Assembly: GCA_018287875.1 (NCBI GenBank)
Contig: JAGVVL010000017.1
Coordinates: 1,488,001-1,552,000, forward strand
Direction of reading: 5' to 3'
DNA: 64,000 nt
Origin: Nigrospora sphaerica
Lineage: Eukaryota > Ascomycota > Sordariomycetes > Amphisphaeriales > Apiosporaceae
The notes under the pieces were generated by a model. The model was given only the letters and a program-made list of their open reading frames with translations. It had not been told where the DNA came from and did no database searches. The translations under genes were made by a program, and so were the position numbers. Positions 33,546 to 43,825 of this stretch are shown piece after piece (position 1 is the first letter of the stretch; each line of letters opens with the position of its first letter).

Positions 33546-35255
33546 GGGCATCTCCTGGGCTTTACAGCACTATGTCTTTTTGCGTTGCATAGCGAGCGTG
33601 GAATTGAGGTGTCGGACGGGGCGGGCGAACATCAGTCATTTCGGGCGGGATACCCCATCATACGTAACCTTATCGTCCTTGAGCTGGTGCGCAAGCGCGA
33701 GTTTACTTTCATCCGCTATACCCAGTAAAGCACTTCCTATGCTTCGGTCCGTGCATCCTCAGGGATGCACCGTCATTGATTTTTAGGGGCACCAGCGTTA
33801 GGACCCTTCGTACGTGGTTCCATTCGGTTACCTCGGGGGGAGGGGCCTGAGGATCAACGGCATAGGCCACACGTGAAGGCCATCAATCAATTGGCGCGGC
33901 CTTGCGCAGAGAGCAAGGATGTCCGGCGGGCTTTTCTGGGAGGGCGGTGCCTCGGCAATGCTGTACCGCGGCACGTGGAAGTAGATACGGTGGTAGGAGC
34001 CTAGCGAATATGCTCAGCTGACGAGCACCTGTTGATATGTATGCATACATAGTACATACCAGTACATAGCAGGGCTCCCTCCCAACTTACGTTGGAGCGC
34101 CGCGCATCGTGGCGACGCCGGCGTAGTGGCCAGCGTCTTGTTCTTGGAGTCGCGATGCGGCCAAGAAAAGCACAGCCAGGGCCAAGATAGACGTGCCGCG
34201 TGCGGGCGGCGGCAGTGGGTGAAGAAGGCAACAGCCAGGTCAGCCGGCCCCTTCATGACTACCACTAAATGGATTCCAAGCTTGGTTTCTTGGACGTGGC
34301 GTATTCATGTCTCTTGCGTATTCATGTATCCTATGTACTCCTGTCTCGTGCGCATTCATGTCCCTTGCGGCTGATTCGGGGGGTGCCACCCAGCCTGAGC
34401 AGTGGGGTCGATAGACAGAAAAGCCAGGGCCGGGCCGTAGGGAACGGGCAGACAGGCAGAGGCAGAGGCTCTCCCAAGACGGTGATGGGGGGGCCTGCCC
34501 GTCCGTTGTCGGTGTTTTAGCTCTGCGCCGTACACCCCGCCGTTGCACCAACCGGGCTAGACAGGGCCACGGGCTTGTGGCTAAGGCTGTGGGCATTCAG
34601 ACCACGGATCAGGGCCGAAGTATATCTGTACCCAAGCGGAGGGGTCCCCTGAATGCTAGCGGGGATGGGCTTCTCGGCCGCCAATCGAGTTGTCAATGGT
34701 GCCAATGGTGCATGCCAGGGGCTGATCTCGCCGGCCCTAGAGCAGATTAGCTTGCTCCCTGTCGGACGGCATGGGGAGGGCATCGCGTGACATCACCGGC
34801 CGCCTTTTCTTCTATTCTCCCGCAGTGCAGTGCTTTGCGACTGTTCCAGTTGCACTGCCATCTCCGTTCGGCGTTGCGCGCGCGCGCACCAGCCATCGCG
34901 TCGCGACTCGGCTCGCGCCATGGCTGATCAGTATCTAAGCCGGTAATTACTTTACGTTGGTAGGTAGGTATTGAGATATGTACGTGTATCCCAGATAAGT
35001 ACATGTGTGTACATAAATGTGGGCATGTAATGTAGGTACAGCTACATGGATACTAAAGTATACCTATAATGAGGTAGGTAAGTCCCAATTCACCTACTAT
35101 CCATCCCGTTACCCAATACGTCCCCATCGCGCAACTTAAAGGCCCAACGGACCGACGACTCGTCCGCGCCGCTTCTTACCTTCTCCCTCATTTCTTCCTG
35201 TCGATCCATTCGCCCGCACCCCCCGTGTCCTCGCCCTGCCTCGAACCCGTCCACC
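33546..35255. other. Intergenic spacer upstream of the acyl-CoA synthetase gene
   Basis: These 1.7 kb contain the 17-bp tandem repeat listed separately and, within 300 bp of the next start, TAGGTAGGTA (34961, 35071) and TGTACATA (35008-35015). No gene is recognised. Confidence 0.5.
34300..34367. repeat. 17-bp minisatellite, four tandem units
   Basis: Four abutting 17-base units occupy 34300-34316, 34317-34333, 34334-34350 and 34351-34367. The first reads CGTATTCATGTCTCTTG; the others differ at a few positions, the third most. Confidence 0.85.
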
Positions 35256-37409
35256 ATGGCCTCGTCGTCACCCTTGTCGCCCGAGGGCAAGCCGCCCCTT
35301 CATTTTGTCCAGAAGCCGCCCTTCACCGTCCGGGCCCCGGGCGAGCTCGCCAAAGAGGGCGAGACGGCGCCCCTTCGCCACTTCAAGGCCAAGGACGGCC
35401 TGATAGACATTCCCGCCTCGGGCATCCGCACCGTCTTCGAGCTCATCAAGGACAGCGTCGAGAAGTACCCCCGCAAGAACGCCGTCGGCAGCCGCAACCT
35501 GGTCAAGGTGCACCGCGAGGTCAAAAAGGTCCCCAAGATGGTCGATGGCGTGACCCAGGAGGTCGACAAGGAGTGGCAGTTCTTCGAGCTGTCGCCCTAC
35601 GTCTACACGACCTATGCCGACTACGAGAAATTGGTGCTGCAGGTCGGCGCCGGCTTGCGGAACCTGGGCTTGGCCCCCCACGATAAGCTGCACATTTTCG
35701 CGTCGACGAGCCGGAACTGGCTGTGCATGGCTCACGCCTGCTGCACCCAGTCCATGACCATTGCCACGGCATACGACACCCTGGGCCCCAGCGGCGTGCG
35801 GCACTCGCTGGTCCAGACTCGGGCGAAGGCAATGTTCACCGACCCCCAGCTCCTGCAGACGGCCTCGGGCGCCCTCGAGGGGGCCGAGGACGTGCAGTTC
35901 CTGATTTACAACGACCAGACCAACCACCCCATCAAGGAGGAAGAGCTGGCCGCCTTCAAGCAGGCAAACGCCCACCTCCGGGTGTTATCCTTCTCCGAGC
36001 TCCGCACTCTGGGCGAGGCCGAGCCCGTCGACCCAGTTCCGCCCCAGCCGAGTGACCTGTTCTGTATCATGTACACCTCGGGGACCAGCGGGCCGCCCAA
36101 AGGCGTCCCAATCTCCCACGAGGCTGTTATTGCCGGTGTCGCCGGCATGCACGCCGTGCTGGCCGAGTCCGTGTCCCATCGTGAGGTCGTCCTTGCGTAC
36201 TTGCCTCTTGCTCACATCTTCGAGCTCGTTGTTGAGAACCTGGTCATCTACATCGGCGGCACCCTCGGCTATGGCTCTACCCGCACCTTGACCGACGCGA
36301 GTACGCGCAACTGCGCCGGCGACTTGCGAGAGCTGAAGCCCACCATTATGGTCGGCGTGCCGCAGGTATGGGAAACGGTGAAGAAGGGCGTCGAGGCACG
36401 CGTGAACGCGTCGGGTGCCGTCACTCGCGCCTTGTTCTGGGGTGCTTTCAACCTCAAGTCGGCCCTGGTCCGCTACGGCCTGCCAGGCGCGACCATCTTC
36501 GACGATGTCGTGTTTGGTAAGGTACGGCAGATGACGGGCAACAGGCTGCGCTTCATCTTCAACGGCGCGTCGGGCATCTCGGAGGGCACCCTGCACTTCA
36601 TGTCCATGGTGGTGGCGCCTATGATCACGGGCTACGGCCTGACCGAGACGTGTGCGAACGGCGCCCTGGGAAGCCCCATGCAGTGGACTCCCAACGCTAT
36701 CGGCGCTGTGCCCGCAGCCATCGAAATGAAGCTCGTGTCGCTGCCCGAGCTCAATTACAATGCCGAGGGCAACCCACCGCAAGGCGAGATCCTGCTGCGC
36801 GGCAAGCCTGTGCTCAAGGAATACTTTGAGAACCCGGAGGAGACGGCGAAAGCCATCACGCCCGACGGCTGGTTCCGGACAGGCGACATTGGCGAGCTCG
36901 ATCAGAACGGCCACATCAAAGTCATCGACCGCGTCAAGAACCTCGTCAAGATGCAGGGTGGCGAGTACATCGCCCTCGAGAAGCTAGAAGCTGTCTACCG
37001 CGGCAGCTCCTATGTGCACAACATCATGGTGTACGGTGACGGCAGCCACCCGCGGGCCATTGCCGTGGTGAGCCCCAATGAGAAATCGCTGGGGGACCTG
37101 GCCAAGAAGCTTGGCGTAGCCGAGTCGGCCATGTATGAGGACCCGCAGATCCGCAGCGCCGTGCATAAGGACCTCGTGGCAGAGGCCAAGAAGGCTGGAC
37201 TGAGCAGCCTGGAAACCATCAGCACCGTCGTGTTGGTCGACGACGAGTGGACCCCGGCCAATGTGAGTATACCCAGTCTCGGAGTCGCACTGGGGGTTTC
37301 GACGACTAACGAGAAGCAGGGCTTGACTACGGCAACTCAGAAAGTCAACAGGAGGACAGCGAAGGAGAAGTACAAGGAGCAGATAGAAGCAGCGTTTAAG
37401 AGCTCCTAG
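35256..37409 (+). CDS. FAA1: Long-chain fatty acyl-CoA synthetase (Faa1/Faa4 type)
   Basis: Two exons (35256-37262 and 37320-37409) give 698 aa. The 57-nt intron is in frame and without stops, but removing it restores WTPANGLTTATQKVNRR, the usual C-terminal end. The enzyme adenylates long-chain fatty acids and transfers them to CoA for lipid synthesis or beta-oxidation. Motifs in order are the AMP-binding P-loop YTSGTSGPPKG near residue 273, YLPLAHIFEL (gate region), GYGLTETCANG (adenylate motif), and DGWFRTGDIGELDQNGHIKV followed by DRVKNLVKMQGGEYI (FACS motif). There is no obvious PTS1 at the C-terminus (it ends KSS), so it may be at the ER or lipid droplets. The gene symbol is by family. 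Confidence 0.94.
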   Translation: MASSSPLSPEGKPPLHFVQKPPFTVRAPGELAKEGETAPLRHFKAKDGLIDIPASGIRTVFELIKDSVEKYPRKNAVGSRNLVKVHREVKKVPKMVDGVTQEVDKEWQFFELSPYVYTTYADYEKLVLQVGAGLRNLGLAPHDKLHIFASTSRNWLCMAHACCTQSMTIATAYDTLGPSGVRHSLVQTRAKAMFTDPQLLQTASGALEGAEDVQFLIYNDQTNHPIKEEELAAFKQANAHLRVLSFSELRTLGEAEPVDPVPPQPSDLFCIMYTSGTSGPPKGVPISHEAVIAGVAGMHAVLAESVSHREVVLAYLPLAHIFELVVENLVIYIGGTLGYGSTRTLTDASTRNCAGDLRELKPTIMVGVPQVWETVKKGVEARVNASGAVTRALFWGAFNLKSALVRYGLPGATIFDDVVFGKVRQMTGNRLRFIFNGASGISEGTLHFMSMVVAPMITGYGLTETCANGALGSPMQWTPNAIGAVPAAIEMKLVSLPELNYNAEGNPPQGEILLRGKPVLKEYFENPEETAKAITPDGWFRTGDIGELDQNGHIKVIDRVKNLVKMQGGEYIALEKLEAVYRGSSYVHNIMVYGDGSHPRAIAVVSPNEKSLGDLAKKLGVAESAMYEDPQIRSAVHKDLVAEAKKAGLSSLETISTVVLVDDEWTPANVSIPSLGVALGVSTTNEKQGLTTATQKVNRRTAKEKYKEQIEAAFKSS

Positions 37410-38820
37410 CCGGCAAGGGAATACCCTTGCCCTTATCACATGTCGGTACGCGTAATACGGTTAGGAAATGGCCGCTGGAGTCTTATGGATGCACCTGAGT
37501 ACTGGGCGATTCTGGGTTCTGTTTTGGCTTGGCGTGGCGTACGAGGGGCATTGTTCAGAACACGGTGGGATATTGATCCAGCATGTGCGATTATTTGAAC
37601 CATCCTGCCCTTCCCACTCTGGGGGGGGGCATTACGCTATGACCTTTACTATACAAGACATGCTCGCGTTTTCCAGGACCAACTCCACACGGATGAAAGT
37701 TTCCATCACGGACCAAGATAGGGGCCGGCCTGCAAGGGAGGGCGCATGGGACAGAAGGCGTTGGGTTGGTTTGACTTTATCCTACGTTGTTATCTGGAAA
37801 TGCTGCCGTGGGTGCTTCTGCCTTTACATTGCGAAGTACTTAGTATTCAGGCCAGAACAACGTAAATGCTCGGCATCATCGCCCAGGCTCTTTTTGCTTC
37901 ATGTATGCTCCAGCTCCAGGTCCTCCTAGGCAAGCAATTGCTAGCAAAGATACAGAAAGAGTGGTCAGCGTGTTATAGGCAGGCCTTTTTGGCCAGTGAT
38001 CTCTACGAGGACTTCATTCTCCATGTACCGCCCCGGATGTAGATGGCCCTTTACAGTCATCATTTGCCTGCCCGGGCAACTTGGCCTCCTATTTTAGTGA
38101 TGCTATCGTATCTCACACTGGCCATCAGTCCGCTTTCGACTTGGGGCAGGCACAGTGAGTTGCCCGATTGTTTGGCCATATACCTCTTCTCCTTTCTGGA
38201 GTCCATCACCTCGAGGGGCAGGTCCTTCTTCTTTCGATATTGCCATCTTTGCTACACCGACCGTATTCACAGTCCTGTACCCAGGCCCGCCCTCTCTTGA
38301 GGTGAAAACCTGTTCTTGATCTTATTTCCTTACACATTCTTCCCGGGCCCCCTTCACTGCCCCCCATTCACACCTACATGGATTTATCCTGGTAACAGTC
38401 AGTTGGCCCAATTCCCCTCCACCTCCGACTTTCACGGCCCCCTCCCACATTCACCTTGGACCTCCCCTCCCTACACCTGCACCTTTCCTTCTTTTTGGTG
38501 TCCTCTCTCCTCCTCCGTTTCCTTCCCCCACTTTCATGGTCGTTACCTAAATATGAGCTCTACTTTAATGTTTGCATCCCTTTCCCCCCTCCAATAATTT
38601 CCTTTCCCCGACTTCCAATCCCTTGGGTAAATAATGCCCTTCTGCCTTCTTCGCGTCTTTCTTCCCATCTTCCCATCTTTCTTCCCGACTTCGTGTCTTT
38701 CTTCCCACCTACGTGTCTTTCTTTCCGCCTTGGCACCCCTCCTCGCCTCTCGGCCTCTTCCCTACATCTTCACGTCCCCCGTCCATCTTTACAAGTTTTT
38801 ACCCACTAGAACTAGACGTC
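37410..38820. other. Intergenic spacer with long pyrimidine-rich leader
   Basis: The right half (about 38300-38815) is strongly C/T-rich on the plus strand, like a promoter or 5' leader of the following gene, and contains a 20-bp minisatellite. No reading frame here is recognisable. Confidence 0.5.
38649..38728. repeat. 20-bp pyrimidine-rich minisatellite, four tandem units
   Basis: Four abutting 20-base units lie at 38649-38668, 38669-38688, 38689-38708 and 38709-38728, sharing the core TCTTTCTTCCC. They end 92 bp before the start codon of the GSSYKK-repeat gene and so probably lie in its leader or core promoter. Confidence 0.85.
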
Positions 38821-40005
38821 ATGGATTACACCAGTTGCCCCATGTCTGCTGATACACGGGACCTAATCGACCTGTCGGATACCAATGTCTGCGATACCAC
38901 ATGTGGTATTGATAGTTTGGGGCACGGTGCTGAGCTGGACAGCGTCTTGCAGATGGCTGTACAGAATCATGACAACCAGGAGCACGAAATCGAGCACGGC
39001 CGTGGCCATTACAATGCCAAGGTAAATCTCATACTTTATTTTCCATTTATAAGCTACCGACAGCCACGAACTTCCCCGGGGAGCGATACTGACTATGTTC
39101 TCTAGACTGACAATAAAGTTGACAACTCTGGCCCGGAGCCCGCGATTCCCGCCATTGACTCGGCTATCAGGGAGCGGCTGAGAATCAGTCTCGAACACAA
39201 CATGCCGGACCTTGCTGAGATGTGCTTTTCCACCATGTCGGACGAGTGTCCATCTCCCGCCACGGACCATGCCGGCACGGGCTATCCCGACATGAAATTC
39301 TCGGGAAGAAAGGGCCGCAGCGCAGCCAAGAGCCTAAACACGGCTGCTGACGATGCCTATGTCATCCCCAACCGGCCCCGGTTCCTCGTGCCCTTCCGTG
39401 TGATGGAGGCCGTCTATGGCAAGCCCGTCCCGATGCAGAGCTACGACAACCACGCGTCCATGCCGCCCCTGTCGCGTGACGCCCCGTTCTTTCTACCCCC
39501 GCCCCTGCCCGTCCGCGCATACGCACCCACGACTCCGGCGGGCGCCCGCGGACGCCCCCCGCGACGCGCCGGGTCGCCGGCGCAGCCCAGGTCGCGGAAG
39601 TCGGACGGCCCCAAGGCCCGCTCGCTCGACGAGACCCCCGGACGCAAGTACGCCGCCATGCTGAGCCGCTGCGCTTCGGCCGTGCCCGCCATCGGCACGG
39701 CCGACCTCGTCGTCGCCCACGAGAAGATCGCCGAGGAGCTCGAGAGACGCGGCCTCAGCCCCGGCCGCGGCCCCTACGGCGACAAGCACGCCGGCCGCGC
39801 CGCGAGCCGGAGCCGGACGTCGTCCAAGCCGAACCCCAACCACGACGGCGCCCAGAAGAACGGAAGCTCTTACATGAAGGGAAGCTCCTACAAGAAGGGA
39901 AGCTCCTACAAGAAGGGAAGCTCCTACAAGAAGGGAAGCTCCTACAAGAAGGGAAGCTCGTACAAGAAGGTTGCGGCCAAGGTGGACGACCCGTTCGCCC
40001 AGTAA
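38821..40005 (+). CDS. Orphan protein with six tandem GSSYKK-type repeats
   Basis: Two exons (38821-39021 and 39106-40005) with an 84-nt GTAAAT...TAG intron encode 366 aa. I do not recognise the family. The N-terminal 70 residues are acidic and His/Asp-rich (DLIDLSDTNVCD). The middle is Pro/Arg-rich (FFLPPPLPVRAY, RGRPPRRAGSPAQPRSRKS). A possible short helix (TADLVVAHEKIAEELERRG) precedes a basic region. The C-terminus carries GSSYMK once and GSSYKK five times (39862-39969), then VAAKVDDPFAQ. There is no signal peptide or membrane segment. The basic, low-complexity C-terminal half suggests nucleic-acid or polyanion binding, or a disordered scaffold; that is inference. The exon 1 boundary rests on splice signals and frame. 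Confidence 0.7.
39862..39969 (+). repeat. 18-bp coding tandem repeat, six units
   Basis: Six in-frame units of 18 bases encode GSSYMK then GSSYKK five times. Units 2 to 5 are identical in DNA, which points to recent expansion by slippage or unequal exchange. Confidence 0.95.
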
Positions 40006-40766
40006 CCTGGTATCGACGGCAATAGCCAGCGCCAGCGCCAGCAGCAGCCGGAAATCTCGACATATTCCTGTACTTGTCCCGAGAAGGCCAGCGCGGTTCC
40101 GTTGGGCCGGCAGCACGTCAAGCAATAAAATCCCCCTTGCGCTATGGGATCCGGATCTACGCTTGCCGGATCGGCCCAGGGTCTATCTTTACGTCGAGGT
40201 GACTGGCACCCTCATGGACAGAGCCTCCGAATTTCGGGCTACTGCGCCGCCTAATACGGGGTGGGTGGTTGCTCGCCACCGCCCCACGATTTGAAGAAGA
40301 GCGACGCGGCCCGTTGCGGGCCTCCAAAAAAACACAGCATTGCAATACATCTTAGCTTACCATCTGGCCTCAGCATTTGTTTCGGTGGGCGGAGGGGCCA
40401 AGGCGTGATGCGATGAGACAACATCGTGCCTTGGTTCGGGCCTGAGTCAGGTACCGGCGGTGATTTCGGGACATTCCTGGAGAGAAACAGGGGAGAGATA
40501 GAATCGCCATCTTTCGCTGGAGAGGTACTTTGCATGGAGGGCCCCCGACGGTACCGGAGCCCCGATAAATCAGAACCAATCTAGCTTGGTCCAACCCGTG
40601 TTTCATTGGCGTGGCGTGAATGCGCGCAAAAGGCCCGAGGATGCCGAGAAAGGTGTACTTGGGATGTAGGTGTGTTTCGCACATGCGCGTAAGACGAGGG
40701 GGGAAGTACTTGGATGCGGAAAGTGGCATCTGTATTTGCGTAGCTGGCTTGGTTTTCACGGTCCCC
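40006..40766. other. Intergenic spacer between convergent genes
   Basis: These 761 bp are the 3' flanks of the GSSYKK-repeat gene and the AAA-type ATPase gene. Nothing recognisable is present. Confidence 0.5.
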
Positions 40767-42532
40767 CTATCTCTTTTGCTTGGTCAACTCGGGCTCCTCC
40801 TTCTTCTGCCCCCCGGCCTCTTCCTCCTCGCCCTCCTTGACGAGCCGCAAGCTCGCGACGGACGAGCCGGCCGGGGTGGCGACGACGGCGCGGAACTCGC
40901 CGGCGGCCGTCAGGTCCTTGAGGGAGATCTCGCGGGTGCGGGCGAGGCTCTCGATCTCGTCGAGGCGGTCGAGGGTGGCCTGCAGGTGGTCGTCGAAGCC
41001 GGGGCGGGCGCAGATGTCGCGCATGGCGTTCTGCATGGCGACCGAGTCGGCCTGGACCATGCCGGTCGAGTCGATGTTGAAGATGTTCATGCGGTCGTGG
41101 CGCTTGATCCAGTCGGGGTTGGTCATGAGCTGGCGCGCCTCGTGGAGCGGCAGCTGGGGGAGGCGGTCGTCGACGCCGGCGGCGCGCAGGGCCAGCTCGC
41201 GCTCGACGAGCGTGCGCGCCAGCAGCATGGCCGACGACGCGATGTCCTGCGCGTCCTCGGCGCCCGGGTCGAGGTCGCCGCCGAGGATCCAGCACTGGTT
41301 CAGCAGCCAGCGCTTCTCGCGCTCGCAGATGACCTCGCACGCCGCCATCATGTCGGGCGCGCGCGCCACGCGCGCGAGGTGGTTGAGCCGGCCGCCGATG
41401 CGCGCGTACACGCGCTCGAGCGTCTCGGCCGCGGCGCTCTCGTGGAAGCTGCGCGCGCGGAAGAACTGCAGCGCCGCGAGGGCCGTCGCCTTGGGGATGT
41501 CGCGCACGGGCGTGATGCGCATGCGCGTCGCGTGGCCCATGAGGCGCTCCGTGAGCCAGTACTCGTCGCTGTTGAAGACGACGGTCACGAGGTTGCTCGC
41601 GGCCCACAGCTCGGCGCGCTGCTGCAGCAGCTCCAGCAGGTCCTGGCCGTCCTCGTCCTCGCGGATGAGGTGGGCGCTCGTGATGATGAGGATCAGCGGC
41701 TTGCCCACCAGCTCCTTGCGCTTGAGCGCGATCTTTTCCATCTTGTTGAAGGCGCGCTCGATGTCGAGCAGCGCCGTCGTGTCCCGCGGGCCCTTGAAGC
41801 TGAACAGGCTGCCGACGTAGTCCTCGTGGAACTCGAAGTCGAGGGCCTTGCCGAGGCGCACGCGGAATATCTCGGGGTCGCCGTGGGCCTCGAGCATGGC
41901 GACGCCCTCGCCGTTGATCTTGTGCATGGCCTTGAGCAGCATACTCGTCTTGCCCGTGCCCTTCTCGCCCGTGATGAGGTGGTAGAGGCCGCGCGCGCTG
42001 CCGTCGACGATGCCGTCGATGACGGCCTGCTCCTCGCGCGGGATCCAGTCGTTGTCGTCAAAGTCCATCGTCATGAGCTCCGAGTGCGGGCTGTTGGGGT
42101 CGATGTGCCGGCTCATGGCCGCCAGCTCGAGGCTGGAGTAGCCGACGGCGAAGGCGTTCTCCATCTTGCGCAGCACGTGCGCCTTGTAGTACGCGTTGTA
42201 GCCGTAGCCCGCCAGCCCGAGAATCAGGATGGAGCCGAAGGCCGTGGCGCATCCCTCGATCATCTTGTGCGCCCCCGTCCTCCAGCCCGACGCATAGGGC
42301 TCGTCATCGCCCGCGCCCGCGCCCGCGCGCCGCGACGAGGACGCTGCGCCTTCGGTCACCTCCCGGGTCAGAACGGCCCCCCGGGACGGCTCGGTTACCG
42401 CTTTCCGGGGCAACACAAGCCGCGTCTAGGGTGAGGGGAGGTCAGCATGGGAGCATGGGAGCTTGAGCATAAAGCACCGCCGTGATGGGGTCCTACGGGG
42501 CGATGTCTCGCCAGACGGCCGAGTCTACTCAT
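40767..42532 (-). CDS. Membrane-anchored AAA/Orc1-like P-loop ATPase, probably mitochondrial
   Basis: The main exon (40767-42425) encodes the protein. A short first exon (42497-42532) after a 71-nt intron (GTAGGA...TAG, branch GCTGAC) supplies an ATG and an arginine-rich start, MSRLGRLARHRPTRLV, giving 564 aa. That start looks like a mitochondrial presequence. A single hydrophobic segment (FGSILILGLAGYGYNAYY) follows near residue 70. The AAA/Orc1-like domain has Walker A GEKGTGKTS near residue 165. The Walker B position reads LILIITSAH, without the usual DE. A sensor-1-like Asn is in VTVVFNSDEYW. The C-terminal 200 residues are helical and the tail is Glu/Lys-rich. I do not recognise a named orthologue. 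It could be a nucleoid, translation or quality-control factor; that is a guess from context. The 5' exon is the least certain part. Confidence 0.75.
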
Positions 42533-43825
42533 GGAGCCTCCGGGGCGGGCGGGCGGGCATATGGTTAGGTTCGGACGGGATGTCGAGAAACAACCAGGTA
42601 GTCAAGGTAGGTAGGTAGTGGGTAGGTAAAAGCAATTCAAGCAACAAAACATCGATGTTGCTTGTGGTGCGGTCGATACCTCTACCACCTGTACCAGCAT
42701 GCACTCGGTGGGGCTTATCCTCCCTGTTTGCGCTCGGCTCGAGGACACTTTGGCAGATGGAGCATTCTTGGCATCGACCTTCAGCGCCATACTTGACGTC
42801 GGTCAAACCCCCGTCGGCTTCTCCCTCGCAGCCGGGCATGGCTCTTGGCGAGACGGGCGCATTTCCGTTTTGCATAAGATTCTGCCGTGCATTACAGCAT
42901 GACATGATCCGCCCCGGCTGGTTTCTGTTGTTGTGGAAGCTCAGCCCTGAGCGGAACGTTAGCGGCCCGAAGAGGCTGAGAGCCGTCAATGGATGTGAAG
43001 GCGCCGGGTTAGTTGGGGAGTAGCGATTGGAGGGGGGAGGGTTAAAAGCCAAAGTCGACAACACGCGAGGTCATTGTCAACGTCACCGCCATTCTCGGCG
43101 CATGTGCTCTGCCGAAAGCCCGCCCGCCCTTGGTCGGCCGGAGTGGCCGTTGCCAAGCACTTTGTCGGCCAATTCCCGAACGGATTGACAGGAACCATTC
43201 GAAGAGCCGATCTCCCACTCCGCAATGGCGGGGACGGTTTGTGGGGTTGGGATCCATCCTGGGTGCCTTCGGAGTTGGAGGAGGAGGAGGAGGAGGAGGA
43301 GGAGTAGGAGGTCCCGGTGCCTGGGGTTTTCCTGCGGGATTTATCCTGTCGCTGGACGGCCTTCTCGTTGCCTCTTCTACCTAGGATCCCGGGTAACCGT
43401 ACCTATTGCGTACATGCTCGTGAAAGATGATGCGCCGCGGTCGAGGTCGGATCGCGCAGTCACGGGGGGATGAAGGCGAAGTGAGGTCACTGCAACAGGG
43501 TATTGACTTTGCCCGCCTCTGCATCCCAAGCCGGCGGGGAAGATCGTCACGCGCGCCATCAACGCCTTGCTGTGACCCCCGCATACCACTGCTCAAGGTT
43601 CCTGGCTAGATCCAACACGTCCAAGGATCATACAGCTACGTACGCATGGTGGTTGGCGATCCACACTCGGCCATGGAAGCGAGCCCGAAACCTGGGGCCC
43701 CTCGGCTCTATATATTCCGCCATACGGCCGGCCCGACAGCGGCGGACTGCCTGCTGCTCTTATAACAAGTACCCGGAACGTGGTGCCCATAGTCCACCAG
43801 CCTCCGTCCCGTACCACTCAGCACC
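42533..43825. other. Divergent intergenic spacer (AAA ATPase / carboxylesterase)
   Basis: The 1.3 kb hold TAGGTAGGTAGTGGGTAGGTA-like sequence at 42605-42627 and a GGA repeat at 43277-43304. No gene is recognised. Confidence 0.5.
43277..43304. repeat. (GGA)n microsatellite
   Basis: About nine GGA trinucleotides lie in the spacer upstream of the carboxylesterase gene. Confidence 0.9.

Noticed and set aside
37468..37929. 153-codon frame with hydrophobic segments after the acyl-CoA synthetase gene
   Set aside because: No family resemblance and no splice-supported extension; it probably lies in a 3' UTR or spacer.
40620..42434. 604-codon plus-strand frame over the AAA ATPase gene
   Set aside because: The minus strand encodes a coherent P-loop ATPase; the plus-strand product is Arg/Val/Ala-rich without motifs.
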